Below, in pieces: positions 7,578-14,612 of a DNA stretch of 29,845 nt. The first letter of the stretch is position 1, and each line of letters opens with the position of its first letter. The notes beneath the pieces were generated by a model that ran no database searches, was not told where the DNA came from, and saw only the letters and a list, made by a program, of their open reading frames with translations. A program made the position numbers and the translations under genes. Origin of the DNA: JAYZDF01 sp036337945 (lineage in GTDB: Bacteria > Myxococcota > Kuafuiibacteriia > Kuafuiibacteriales > Kuafuiibacteriaceae); contig JAYZDF010000021.1 in NCBI GenBank assembly GCA_036337945.1, positions 1 to 29,845 on the forward strand, written 5' to 3'.

Positions 7578-9407
7578 GTGTCAGATTTACCCACAGAAAC
7601 CGGGCAAAACGACGGTATTTCTCGCGATCGGTTCGAGTTGTGCGTGTTCCGGCTGTTATTGGTGGTGCTGATCTCTTGTTTTTACAGCGTACCGAATGCT
7701 CAAGCGCAGTTTCAAACGACGACCACGGACACAGGACGAAACCTCAACGTGGATCACTATTCGATTGCGACGAGCGCGACGGGCGGCATGACGGTCCCGA
7801 CGTCCCAGGCACAGCGTCTCAAAGAATGGAGCCTTGGGCTTCATGCGCATTACACCCGTAACCCATTGGTCGTATATGCTGACCGTCTCCGTCTCGGAAG
7901 TGCGATTGCTGATCGAGTTGGCGCGGAATTGGTTGCCTCAATGGGGCTCCTCAATTGGCTAGAAATTGGGCTGGCCTTACCCATGACCGGCTACCAACGT
8001 GGCGAGCCAGGCCTTGCCATCGGAGAATTGACTGCTGCTGGACTCCAAGACCCCCGGGTCCACGCCAAAATTCAGTTATTGTCCAGGGACCAAGATTCTG
8101 GTCTTGGGATTGCGATAGTGCCCGAAATTACGATTCCCCTTGGCGATGACCAAGCGTTCATGGGGCAGGGTGGCTTCACCGCCCATCCGCAGCTTGTTAT
8201 AGATGTCGCTGCAGCGTGGCTATTGGGCTTTCGGTTTGGTGCTGTCGCAGGAGCTGTATTTCGACCTGAGGTGGAAATAGGAAACCTGACCTTATCCAAT
8301 GAGATTTCGTATCGCGTCGGGGCGGGCCTAGGTTTGTTCAAATTGGCAGACCAAAAAGTCGAGGCGGTCGCTGAGGTATATGGACGCTCGCAGATGAATG
8401 ATTTTGCTAGCCGAGTAGAGACCTCTCCCATTGTCGGCACAGCAGGCCTCAAAAACTATATAGATGTCGATTATGGTCACCAACTCGTTACGTATGTCGG
8501 CGTGGGTGCCGGCTTTAATCGCGGTTACGGTGCGCCTAACTACCAAGGCATGGTCGGTGTGATGTATCGGCGTTGGCTGTCTGATCGAGACGGTGACGGA
8601 CTTTTCGATGACGAAGATCAGTGTCCTGAGAATCCTGAAGATAAGGACGGCTTTGAAGACGCAGATGGTTGTCCAGACCCAGACAACGATAAAGACGGGG
8701 TTCCTGACGTGTCTGATAAATGTCCGACCTTCCCTGAGGATAAAGATGGCTTCCGAGATTTGGACGGTTGTCCGGATCCCGACAATGATCGCGATAAGGT
8801 TCTTGATGTCGATGATCAATGTCCAAATGTTCCGGAAGATTTAGATGGTATCCAAGATGCAGACGGCTGTCCGGAGGAAGACAGTGATACCGATGGTATT
8901 CCAGATATTCAAGATCGCTGCCCAGAGGAAAAAGAGACGATCAACGGTATCGATGATGATGATGGTTGCCCGGACGAAGGTAAGAGCAATATCGAAGTGA
9001 CTTCGAAGAGCATTCGAATCAACCAAAAGATATTCTTCGAACTGAACTCTGCGCGTATTGAGGAGGAGAGTTATCTCATCTTGAATCAGGTTGCGCTCAC
9101 GATGAAAGCAAATCCTCAGATTCAGAAGATTCGAGTCGAAGGTCACGCGGACGAACGTGGCTCGGATGACTACAACCTGCTCCTGACTCAGAAGCGTGCT
9201 GAATCAGTGATGGCGTACATTATCTCCCGCGGTGTAGATCCGAAGCGTCTCGAGGCTGTAGGCTACGGTGAACTCAAACCACTGATCGAAGAATCGAACG
9301 AAGGTGCGTGGGAGCTGAATCGCCGAGTAGAATTCACGATTGTGGAAAGTGGTTCTCCTGCCTCGACCGGTGGAAGAAACCTAGAAATACTCCCACCACA
9401 GAAATAG
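7578..9407 (+). CDS. OmpA-family outer membrane protein with thrombospondin type 3 repeats
   Basis: This protein links the outer membrane to peptidoglycan. It has a signal peptide (hydrophobic run FRLLLVVLISCFY, cleavage likely near PNAQAQ) and a beta-rich N-terminal region (about residues 45-330) that could form a barrel. Four Asp-rich calcium-binding repeats of about 33 residues follow (335-470, with repeated DGCPD), then an OmpA-like C-terminal domain (about 478-595). Its GHADERGSDDYN...RAESV motif is the diaminopimelate-binding region. The GTG at 7578 gives 609 residues but has a long polar leader before the signal peptide and no ribosome site. GTG 7644 (MFRLLLVV...) would start directly with a normal signal peptide, so the true start is uncertain. 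The gene is divergent from glmU, and its stop lies 2 bases from the convergent next gene. Confidence 0.9.
   Translation: MSDLPTETGQNDGISRDRFELCVFRLLLVVLISCFYSVPNAQAQFQTTTTDTGRNLNVDHYSIATSATGGMTVPTSQAQRLKEWSLGLHAHYTRNPLVVYADRLRLGSAIADRVGAELVASMGLLNWLEIGLALPMTGYQRGEPGLAIGELTAAGLQDPRVHAKIQLLSRDQDSGLGIAIVPEITIPLGDDQAFMGQGGFTAHPQLVIDVAAAWLLGFRFGAVAGAVFRPEVEIGNLTLSNEISYRVGAGLGLFKLADQKVEAVAEVYGRSQMNDFASRVETSPIVGTAGLKNYIDVDYGHQLVTYVGVGAGFNRGYGAPNYQGMVGVMYRRWLSDRDGDGLFDDEDQCPENPEDKDGFEDADGCPDPDNDKDGVPDVSDKCPTFPEDKDGFRDLDGCPDPDNDRDKVLDVDDQCPNVPEDLDGIQDADGCPEEDSDTDGIPDIQDRCPEEKETINGIDDDDGCPDEGKSNIEVTSKSIRINQKIFFELNSARIEEESYLILNQVALTMKANPQIQKIRVEGHADERGSDDYNLLLTQKRAESVMAYIISRGVDPKRLEAVGYGELKPLIEESNEGAWELNRRVEFTIVESGSPASTGGRNLEILPPQK
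8584..8980 (+). repeat. Four tandem thrombospondin type 3 repeats (about 99 bp units)
   Basis: Inside the OmpA-like gene, four units of about 33 residues follow each other. Each has the pattern D-x-D-G-(V/I/L)-x-D-x-x-D-x-C-P ... D-G-C-P with spaced acidic residues. The units differ at many codons, so the array is old. The type 3 repeat is a calcium-binding rod that usually spans the space between barrel and peptidoglycan domain. Confidence 0.85.
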
Positions 9408-9409
9408 TG

Positions 9410-10003
9410 TTACTTCTTTTTCTTCTGCTTAGCTCCGGCTAAACCAAGGACTTTATATTGTGTCTCGAGTTGAGTGAGTACAACATAGTCTCTTTCGGTT
9501 GGAGCCTCTCCTCGTTTGAGTCGTTCGTTCAAACTGCGCAATTTCGTTTCTAGTCTCTTTGCGTGTAGCCCCCGTCCTTTGAGGACGTCGCGAAGAAGTT
9601 GGACCCGGGCCTGAGCGCTATCAATTTGTTTGCGTACGGCAACTTGTTCTGGTGTCGGCTTGCTGCGATCGCGTTTGCTGCGAAACTGACATCGGCGTGC
9701 GACACACTCGACCTGGTCCTTAGTTCGCCTCGCTTGCTTACTACAGGTAAGGTTACATTCTGAAGGCATCGCCTGGATTCTCTTGGTAATTTGAGATGCT
9801 TGGCGTTTATTCACCAATATCTGACAACCATACGGGCACTTATTGATGTCGATAAGTCTGCAGTCTGATGCTGAGTAACAATCATTGAATTTGTAGATAT
9901 CTTGCAGGAGTTTATCCGCTTGCGCTCCATGCTGAGCAGAACTGATTGAGGCCCCCGCCGTCATTAGGGCGGCACTGAAGAAAAGAGAAATACGAACACT
10001 CAT
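9410..10003 (-). CDS. Secreted Cys-rich hypothetical protein
   Basis: I do not recognise a named family. The first 23 residues (MSVRISLFFSAALMTAGASISSA) form a signal peptide with probable cleavage before QHG. The middle (about residues 40-110) has cysteines spaced as pairs, as in DCYSASDCR, KCPYGCQILVNK and ECNLTC, then VECVARRCQ, likely forming disulfides in the periplasm or outside. Similar DC...C...GC...VN...C patterns occur in short secreted proteins of Myxococcota, from memory. The C-terminal third is Arg/Lys/Glu-rich and helical, probably a coiled coil, and ends in a Lys run. The gene is convergent with ompA (2-base gap) and downstream of the beta-roll gene on the same strand. Function is unknown. 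Confidence 0.7.
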   Translation of the reverse strand: MSVRISLFFSAALMTAGASISSAQHGAQADKLLQDIYKFNDCYSASDCRLIDINKCPYGCQILVNKRQASQITKRIQAMPSECNLTCSKQARRTKDQVECVARRCQFRSKRDRSKPTPEQVAVRKQIDSAQARVQLLRDVLKGRGLHAKRLETKLRSLNERLKRGEAPTERDYVVLTQLETQYKVLGLAGAKQKKKK

Positions 10004-10070
10004 GCCCGACTTATATCAAATGGGAGGCGAGATTGGCGAGTTGTCGAGAATCTCCCAAAATCAGTGATTC

Positions 10071-10097
10071 GAGGCCACGATAAAAAACTCGTGCCTC
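10071..10097 (-). terminator. Hairpin at the end of the beta-roll gene
   Basis: GAGGCCACGA (10071-10080) pairs with TCGTGCCTC (10089-10097) with one bulged C; the loop is T-rich on the minus strand. It overlaps the stop codon of the minus-strand gene ending at 10096. No T-run follows the stem, so it is a weak terminator candidate or a 3' stabilising hairpin. Confidence 0.35.
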
Positions 10098-11487
10098 AAG
10101 CAAAAGCGGCGTTAGGCGTCTGACCAAACTGCGGCGATTGACTCAAAAGTTGGAACAAAAAACCCAGAAGCTGAAGTTGTTGTTGTGGTTGAAGGTTCTG
10201 GAGTAAGTTGTTGAAAACATTGTTCGGATCGAATGTGCCAGATATCGGTTGACCGGTCGGATTAATCTTTTGCGCACCACCAAATGGGTCATTAGCTGCG
10301 GGCGGTCGACCGATCGGATGGGTCGGCATTCCACCGAAATTTGGAGGTGTCAAAGCCTCGGGCCGATTGAGACCGTTAACCCATACTTGGTCTGCACCGC
10401 GACCGCCGCGAACGTGATTTCCCCAGCCAAGAGCTGCGATCTGGTCAGCGCCACGGTTTCCGTTAACATTGTTGCCGTAGCCGTATACCGCGATTGTGTC
10501 AGCACCACGGCCACCGCGAATGTGGTTTGCAAATCCACCCGAACCGATACTGTCTCGTCCACGCCCGCCGCGAATCACGTTGCCGTTGCCGGTGCTTGAG
10601 ATGGTGTCGTGCCCTCGGTTTCCGGAAAGGGCGTTCAGGTTGCCGGTTGCGTTGACCGTATCTCGGCCTCGGCCGCCGCGAACCGCATTGAGGTTACCTT
10701 GTATATTCACGGTGTCGTTACCCGCGTGAGTTCGGATGGTATTGAGATGTCCCTTGCTGTTTACGATATCGTTACCAAGACCGCCCTGAATATTTGCACC
10801 ATGGGCAGCATTGTTGATTTTATCATCGCCTTCACCGCCATGAATCTTCGCGAAGTTAGACTTGTTTTCGATCGTGTCATCTCCCGCACCACCGTGAACT
10901 TTCACATTGAATAGACCTTCTTCGATAGAAATCTTGTCGTCACCTGCGCCGCTATGAACATTGAAGCCGGTTACGTCGTCTCCGAAGTTATAATCTTTTC
11001 CGTTGAAATTGACAGTATAGCCAGTCTCTTTACCGCGACTGAGTCCGATCGTGTCATCGCCTTCACCTCCACGGACATAGATTTGGCCATCCTTGAGATA
11101 GACAGGGTCTACGTTGGGCTCTTCGATAGGCAGTGCTCGGACCGGTCCGCCCGTTTCTTGACTTGGGCCTTCTTGCTTGGCCTGGTTGGTCACTGCTCCT
11201 GCAGTGGAGACGTTTTGCTGCCCTTGGGGAACTTGCTGGGCACTTTGAAGCGGTGAGTTCGCCTGCATCTTAAAGTACTTTTGGGCGGTATTCGGGTCGA
11301 TTTGCTTCTGTTGCTCTGCTCTTGCTGCGGCTTGTTTTGCAGGGTCTTGCTCCAGGCGTTCAGCACTTTGGGTCTTGTTTACAGGCTGATTGCTGTGTGT
11401 AGTGCTCGAATCAGCTGGCTTCTCTATGATTTGTTGTTGTTGAATCACCGCTCGGTTGGTGTTGTTGGTCGCACAATTTACGGACAT
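10096..11487 (-). CDS. RTX-like protein with an 18-residue beta-roll repeat
   Basis: The 463-residue protein has three parts. Residues 1-125 are Gln/Asn/Ala-rich and disordered, with no signal peptide. Residues 140-378 hold 12 copies of the hemolysin-type nonapeptide GGxGxDxIx. From residue 199 onward ten copies repeat exactly every 18 residues, each followed by a second half of the type xxGxxNxVR. The C-terminus (380-463) is Pro/Asn/Gln-rich and ends in a Leu/Phe/Gln helix-like stretch. RTX repeats normally bind calcium in secreted proteins, and type I export signals are C-terminal, so export without a signal peptide is possible. No ABC exporter genes lie nearby. The start ATG is well placed: AGAGGAG lies seven bases upstream. 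The later repeats replace the acidic ligand with Arg, His or Ala. A cytoplasmic structural role is an alternative. Confidence 0.75.
   Translation of the reverse strand: MSVNCATNNTNRAVIQQQQIIEKPADSSTTHSNQPVNKTQSAERLEQDPAKQAAARAEQQKQIDPNTAQKYFKMQANSPLQSAQQVPQGQQNVSTAGAVTNQAKQEGPSQETGGPVRALPIEEPNVDPVYLKDGQIYVRGGEGDDTIGLSRGKETGYTVNFNGKDYNFGDDVTGFNVHSGAGDDKISIEEGLFNVKVHGGAGDDTIENKSNFAKIHGGEGDDKINNAAHGANIQGGLGNDIVNSKGHLNTIRTHAGNDTVNIQGNLNAVRGGRGRDTVNATGNLNALSGNRGHDTISSTGNGNVIRGGRGRDSIGSGGFANHIRGGRGADTIAVYGYGNNVNGNRGADQIAALGWGNHVRGGRGADQVWVNGLNRPEALTPPNFGGMPTHPIGRPPAANDPFGGAQKINPTGQPISGTFDPNNVFNNLLQNLQPQQQLQLLGFLFQLLSQSPQFGQTPNAAFA
10354..10893 (-). repeat. Ten tandem 54-bp units encoding an 18-residue beta-roll
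   Basis: Glycine-rich nonapeptides begin at residues 199, 217, 235, 253, 271, 289, 307, 325, 343 and 361 of the minus-strand protein, an exact 18-residue (54-base) period with no insertion. Two earlier, less regular copies start at 140 and 179. The proximal copies are GGAGDD or GGEGDD; the distal ones are GGRGRD, GNRGHD or GGRGAD. Confidence 0.85.
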
Positions 11488-11603
11488 CTCTTCGCTCCTC
11501 TTTAGTGTGACGCTGCATGGTCACAAAGCCAAAAAGAAGCATCCCGTATGCCATTCGTAACATATTGAATTTATTGCGCACTAAATCGTGAGATTCTTCA
11601 AGC

Positions 11604-11621
11604 TGCACTTATGGCAGTGCA
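11604..11621. promoter_or_regulatory. Dyad in the divergent region 11488-11735
   Basis: TGCACT (11604-11609) and AGTGCA (11616-11621) form a 6-base dyad around TATGGC. GTGCAATA, which overlaps its right arm (11617-11624), recurs at 11645-11652. The region separates the beta-roll gene from the enolase-superfamily gene and must hold both promoters. I see no convincing -35/-10 pair in the remaining bases. Confidence 0.3.
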
Positions 11622-11735
11622 ATATTTGGGTTGATAGTTGTTTCGTGCAATAGTTTCGAGTTCAGTCCGGTCAGCAATTTTGATTGACCAGTGAGGGAGG
11701 ATAACGCACTGTGTCGAAGGAGGCTGTGCTCAAGG

Positions 11736-13034
11736 TTGGCAGACAAAATTGACAAACTAGAACTGTTTCACGTCGCCATCCCGCTTCCTACTCCTTTTTA
11801 TCCTGCATGGATCCCAGGGTTTCCTGAGACGGACAGAAATTGCACCTTGTTGAGGGTGACAACTCACGAAGGTCTCATCGGGCATGCGACGGGTCTCGCT
11901 TACGGCAAAGAACGAGAGGGGCTCGGGGATTTCATCGGACGGTTTCTGTTGGGACTCGACCCGACCGACGCTCCATCCGCTGCTCGAAGAATCAGAGAAG
12001 CTTCTTTTTTGGGATGGCGAAACAACTGGATGGAGACCGCCTTTTGGGATCTCGCCGCTCAGGCTCAAGGAATACCGGTTTGGCAGTTGCTTCAAAATCA
12101 TGTTCTAGACGAACGAAATCACTCGAATGTTAAGCGCTCCTCTGCACGTCCGAGTGTCTACGCATACGCATCTTTCGCCGAATACAGACCTCCAATTGCG
12201 CGGATGGAGTCATTGGAGAGAGCACAAGCAGCAGGTTTTCGGGGAGCGAAGATTGTGTTGCGTGGGCAAAATGAAGCGGAGGATCTAGCCCAGCTTCGTT
12301 CGGCTCGCCAAAGTGTGGGAGAGAACTTTGCTTTGATGGCTCATGCGCATCAGGCTTGGAATGTGGCTTTGCTAGAAGATGTTCCGAAGTGGGCGCCTGA
12401 ACGAGCGCATCGACTGGCTGCCGAAGCAGCGCAGCGAGACTTCCTTTGGCTTCAAGAACCTTTTCACGTGGACGATATTGAAGCACAGAGGCGATTCGTA
12501 GAAAAAGCGCCCATATTTTTAGCAGGTGGCGACATTGCCAACGGTCACAGCGTCTTGCAATACCTCGCGCGTAGCCACTCGGTGAACGTTTTGACGCCGG
12601 ATGTTTCGTTTTCAGGTTTGGATGCCTGCACAAAACTTATGGTGACCGCGAAGCGTCAAAATATCGAACTCTCTCCAAGTTGTTACGGAGACGGTGTGAG
12701 CTTAGCCGCGAATCTCCATTTGGCTACCGCATGGATGAATTACGCAGACTCCTCGAAAGAGGTATGGCTGGAGTATCCTTGGGAGCCTCCGGCCATGGTT
12801 CCACAATTTCGCGATGCCTTACTCTCGTCTCCTCTTGAGATTGAGAGAGATGGGTCTATGAAGTCATTAACGAAACCGGGCTTGGGGATCGAGATTGATG
12901 AAAAAATGCTCCAGAAGTACGGAGAACGCTTTTACAGCCTGACTCCTGTGAAGTTCGCGGTTTCCACGGCTCGTCGCTCAGGACTACGTCAGACCGCGGC
13001 GTTTGCACGAAATCCGCGGCGTAGTTCTTCGTAG
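11736..13034 (+). CDS. Enolase-superfamily (mandelate racemase / muconate lactonizing enzyme type) protein
   Basis: The fold is clear. There is an N-terminal capping domain (residues 1-125 from TTG 11736, with MADKIDKLELFHVAIPLPTPF), then a barrel with WLQEPF (Glu 241 metal ligand), LAGGD (Asp 266) and VLTPD (Asp 289). Other expected residues are changed by my alignment: the second Lys of K-x-K is Val 174, the first metal-ligand Asp is His 203 (MAHAHQAW), and the His after LSPS is Cys 316. The reaction therefore cannot be assigned, and a racemase or cycloisomerase activity is doubtful. An in-frame GTG at 11691 exists but lacks a ribosome site. TTG 11736 has AAGGAGG 12 bases upstream and matches the family's usual N-terminus, giving 432 residues. 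The Arg/Ser-rich last 25 residues extend beyond the usual fold. Confidence 0.78.
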   Translation: MADKIDKLELFHVAIPLPTPFYPAWIPGFPETDRNCTLLRVTTHEGLIGHATGLAYGKEREGLGDFIGRFLLGLDPTDAPSAARRIREASFLGWRNNWMETAFWDLAAQAQGIPVWQLLQNHVLDERNHSNVKRSSARPSVYAYASFAEYRPPIARMESLERAQAAGFRGAKIVLRGQNEAEDLAQLRSARQSVGENFALMAHAHQAWNVALLEDVPKWAPERAHRLAAEAAQRDFLWLQEPFHVDDIEAQRRFVEKAPIFLAGGDIANGHSVLQYLARSHSVNVLTPDVSFSGLDACTKLMVTAKRQNIELSPSCYGDGVSLAANLHLATAWMNYADSSKEVWLEYPWEPPAMVPQFRDALLSSPLEIERDGSMKSLTKPGLGIEIDEKMLQKYGERFYSLTPVKFAVSTARRSGLRQTAAFARNPRRSSS

Positions 13035-13146
13035 TTCCCGGGATGTATGGGGTGAGTCGAGTAGAACCCCTTGCCGCTTGTCATCAATTGGCGTGTTTTT
13101 GATTTGGGCTTTCGATTTGCATTGAACATTTTGCGCTGACACGCGT

Positions 13147-14211
13147 ATGAGTACGCCGATGGGTTTTACCAACCTAGCACCAATTCAAATCGGACCGTAC
13201 CAGATAGATACGCCGGTCATATTGGCACCGATGGCCGCGGTGTCTGAATCCCCTTATCGTAAGATTGCCCTCAACTTTGGAGCTGGGCTTGCGCCGACCG
13301 AGTTGATCAGCTCGAAAGGACTTCAATATTCTAATTCCCGCACCGAGGCGTATCTGCGTCATGACGCCGAGGTCGAGCAGCCCTTTACAGTTCAATTATT
13401 CGGTGGAGAACCCGAAGCCATGGCGTTCGCAGCAGAAGCGGCAGTCAATCGGGGCGCGAAAATCCTTGATATTAACATGGGATGCCCCGTGAAAAAGATT
13501 ACGCGAACCGGGGCTGGCTCTGCACTCATGTGCGACCCGGAAAGGACATCGAAGATCGTAAGCTCTATGGTTCAAAGAGTGGGTTCTCAGGTTCCCGTTA
13601 TGGCCAAAATTCGGGCGGGATGGGCCGATGACAGTGTGAACGCGGTAAGTTTTGGTCGAGCTCTCGAGGATGCAGGCGTTGCAGCTATCGCTATTCATGC
13701 CAGAACGCGCATGCAAGCCTACGCTGGCAAAGCGGACTGGACTCTTATCAAAAAGCTGGTTGATGCCGTGCAGGTGCCAGTCATCGCCAATGGTGATATT
13801 TTTAGCGTAGCCGATGCGCACCGAGTTGTTGAGCAGACCGGTTGCGCTGGAGTGATGATTGGTCGTGCGGCCTTAGGAAATCCATGGATTTTCCGACAAT
13901 TGCGTGCTGCACACGAAGGGCAAGACGAAATACAAGGGCCAACACCTTCAGAGCGTGCGGAACTCATCGCGAAACATTTTGAAGCGCATTGTTCGCATCA
14001 TGAAGGCGAGCTGCGAGCTGTCCGTAGATTCAGACAGCACCTTATTTGGTATTCGCGCGGCCTGAAAGGAGCATCTGATTTCCGGGAAGGAGCTGTGCGA
14101 GTGGATGAAAAAGAAGGTGTAAAAGATCTCATTTACTCATATTTTGGTTCAGCTACCCTCGCATCTGAAGTAGCGGACTTCGAGTATGATGAGCGCAAGG
14201 CATTAGGATAG
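13147..14211 (+). CDS. dusB: tRNA-dihydrouridine synthase (DusB type)
   Basis: This FMN enzyme reduces uridines in the tRNA D-loop using NADPH. It has the FMN-binding start LAPMAAVSESPYR (residues 26-38), QLFGGEPE (83-90) and INMGCPVKK (109-117) with the catalytic Cys113. Further along are the phosphate-binding region VIANGDIF and GVMIGRAALGNPW, then a C-terminal helical tRNA-binding domain. Its 354 residues are slightly longer than E. coli DusB. The motif set fits the DusB/Dus3-like bacterial group; DusA is less likely. The ferredoxin gene follows after 2 bases, so the two are co-transcribed. No strong ribosome site precedes ATG 13147. Confidence 0.9.
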   Translation: MSTPMGFTNLAPIQIGPYQIDTPVILAPMAAVSESPYRKIALNFGAGLAPTELISSKGLQYSNSRTEAYLRHDAEVEQPFTVQLFGGEPEAMAFAAEAAVNRGAKILDINMGCPVKKITRTGAGSALMCDPERTSKIVSSMVQRVGSQVPVMAKIRAGWADDSVNAVSFGRALEDAGVAAIAIHARTRMQAYAGKADWTLIKKLVDAVQVPVIANGDIFSVADAHRVVEQTGCAGVMIGRAALGNPWIFRQLRAAHEGQDEIQGPTPSERAELIAKHFEAHCSHHEGELRAVRRFRQHLIWYSRGLKGASDFREGAVRVDEKEGVKDLIYSYFGSATLASEVADFEYDERKALG

Positions 14212-14213
14212 CT

Positions 14214-14612
14214 ATGGCAAAGGTAATATTCAAAAAGAATAGACTCATGAAGAACGATATCGTTGTCGACATCGAGCCCGGTGAAACTCTACTTCACCTG
14301 GCGGAAGATCACGGCATACCTATCGGGTCTAATTGCGGTGGTGTATGTGGCTGTTCCACTTGTCATGTTTACGTTACGCAGGGCTTCGAGTCACTTGAAG
14401 AAATGTCGGACCGCGAAGCTGACCGCCTTGACCTCGGGTTTGACGTACGTTTGAATTCACGTTTGTCATGTCAAGCTGAGCTTTCGGACCAAGAGCTCGT
14501 CGTAGAAATTACCGAAGAGAGTTTGCAAGCATTTTTAGACGAGAACCCAAAAATCCGGAAAAAGTTTGAGCAGACCGGCGAGCTAGACCTCATTCCTCGT
14601 CATCATCACTAA
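14214..14612 (+). CDS. [2Fe-2S] ferredoxin, adrenodoxin/Isc type
   Basis: This is a small electron carrier. The cluster motif is CGGVCGCSTC, with Cys41, Cys47 and Cys50 in the C-x5-C-x2-C spacing and the fourth ligand Cys86 in RLSCQ; Cys45 is an extra cysteine. The beta-grasp fold is supported by VVDIEPGETLLHLAEDHGIPI before the loop and by the acidic helix SLEEMSDREADRL, the usual docking surface. The 132-residue protein carries a C-terminal extension (about 102-132) ending DLIPRHHH. It lies 2 bases behind dusB, and its stop overlaps the stop of the convergent FAD dehydrogenase gene. No isc genes are adjacent, so the redox partner is unknown. Dus enzymes normally take electrons from NADPH, so a link to dusB is only a suggestion. 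Confidence 0.9.
   Translation: MAKVIFKKNRLMKNDIVVDIEPGETLLHLAEDHGIPIGSNCGGVCGCSTCHVYVTQGFESLEEMSDREADRLDLGFDVRLNSRLSCQAELSDQELVVEITEESLQAFLDENPKIRKKFEQTGELDLIPRHHH

Noticed and set aside
11411..11608. 65-codon - strand frame with a short hydrophobic stretch at the start of the beta-roll gene
   Set aside because: It overlaps the ribosome site and N-terminus of the beta-roll gene and has no ribosome site of its own; a leader role cannot be excluded but is not supported.
12130..12633. 167-codon open frame on the - strand across the enolase-superfamily gene
   Set aside because: Antisense shadow with no start signal or domain.
13050..13075. GGGGT/ACCCC hairpin as terminator before dusB
   Set aside because: The stem is only five pairs with a 12-base loop and no T-run follows.
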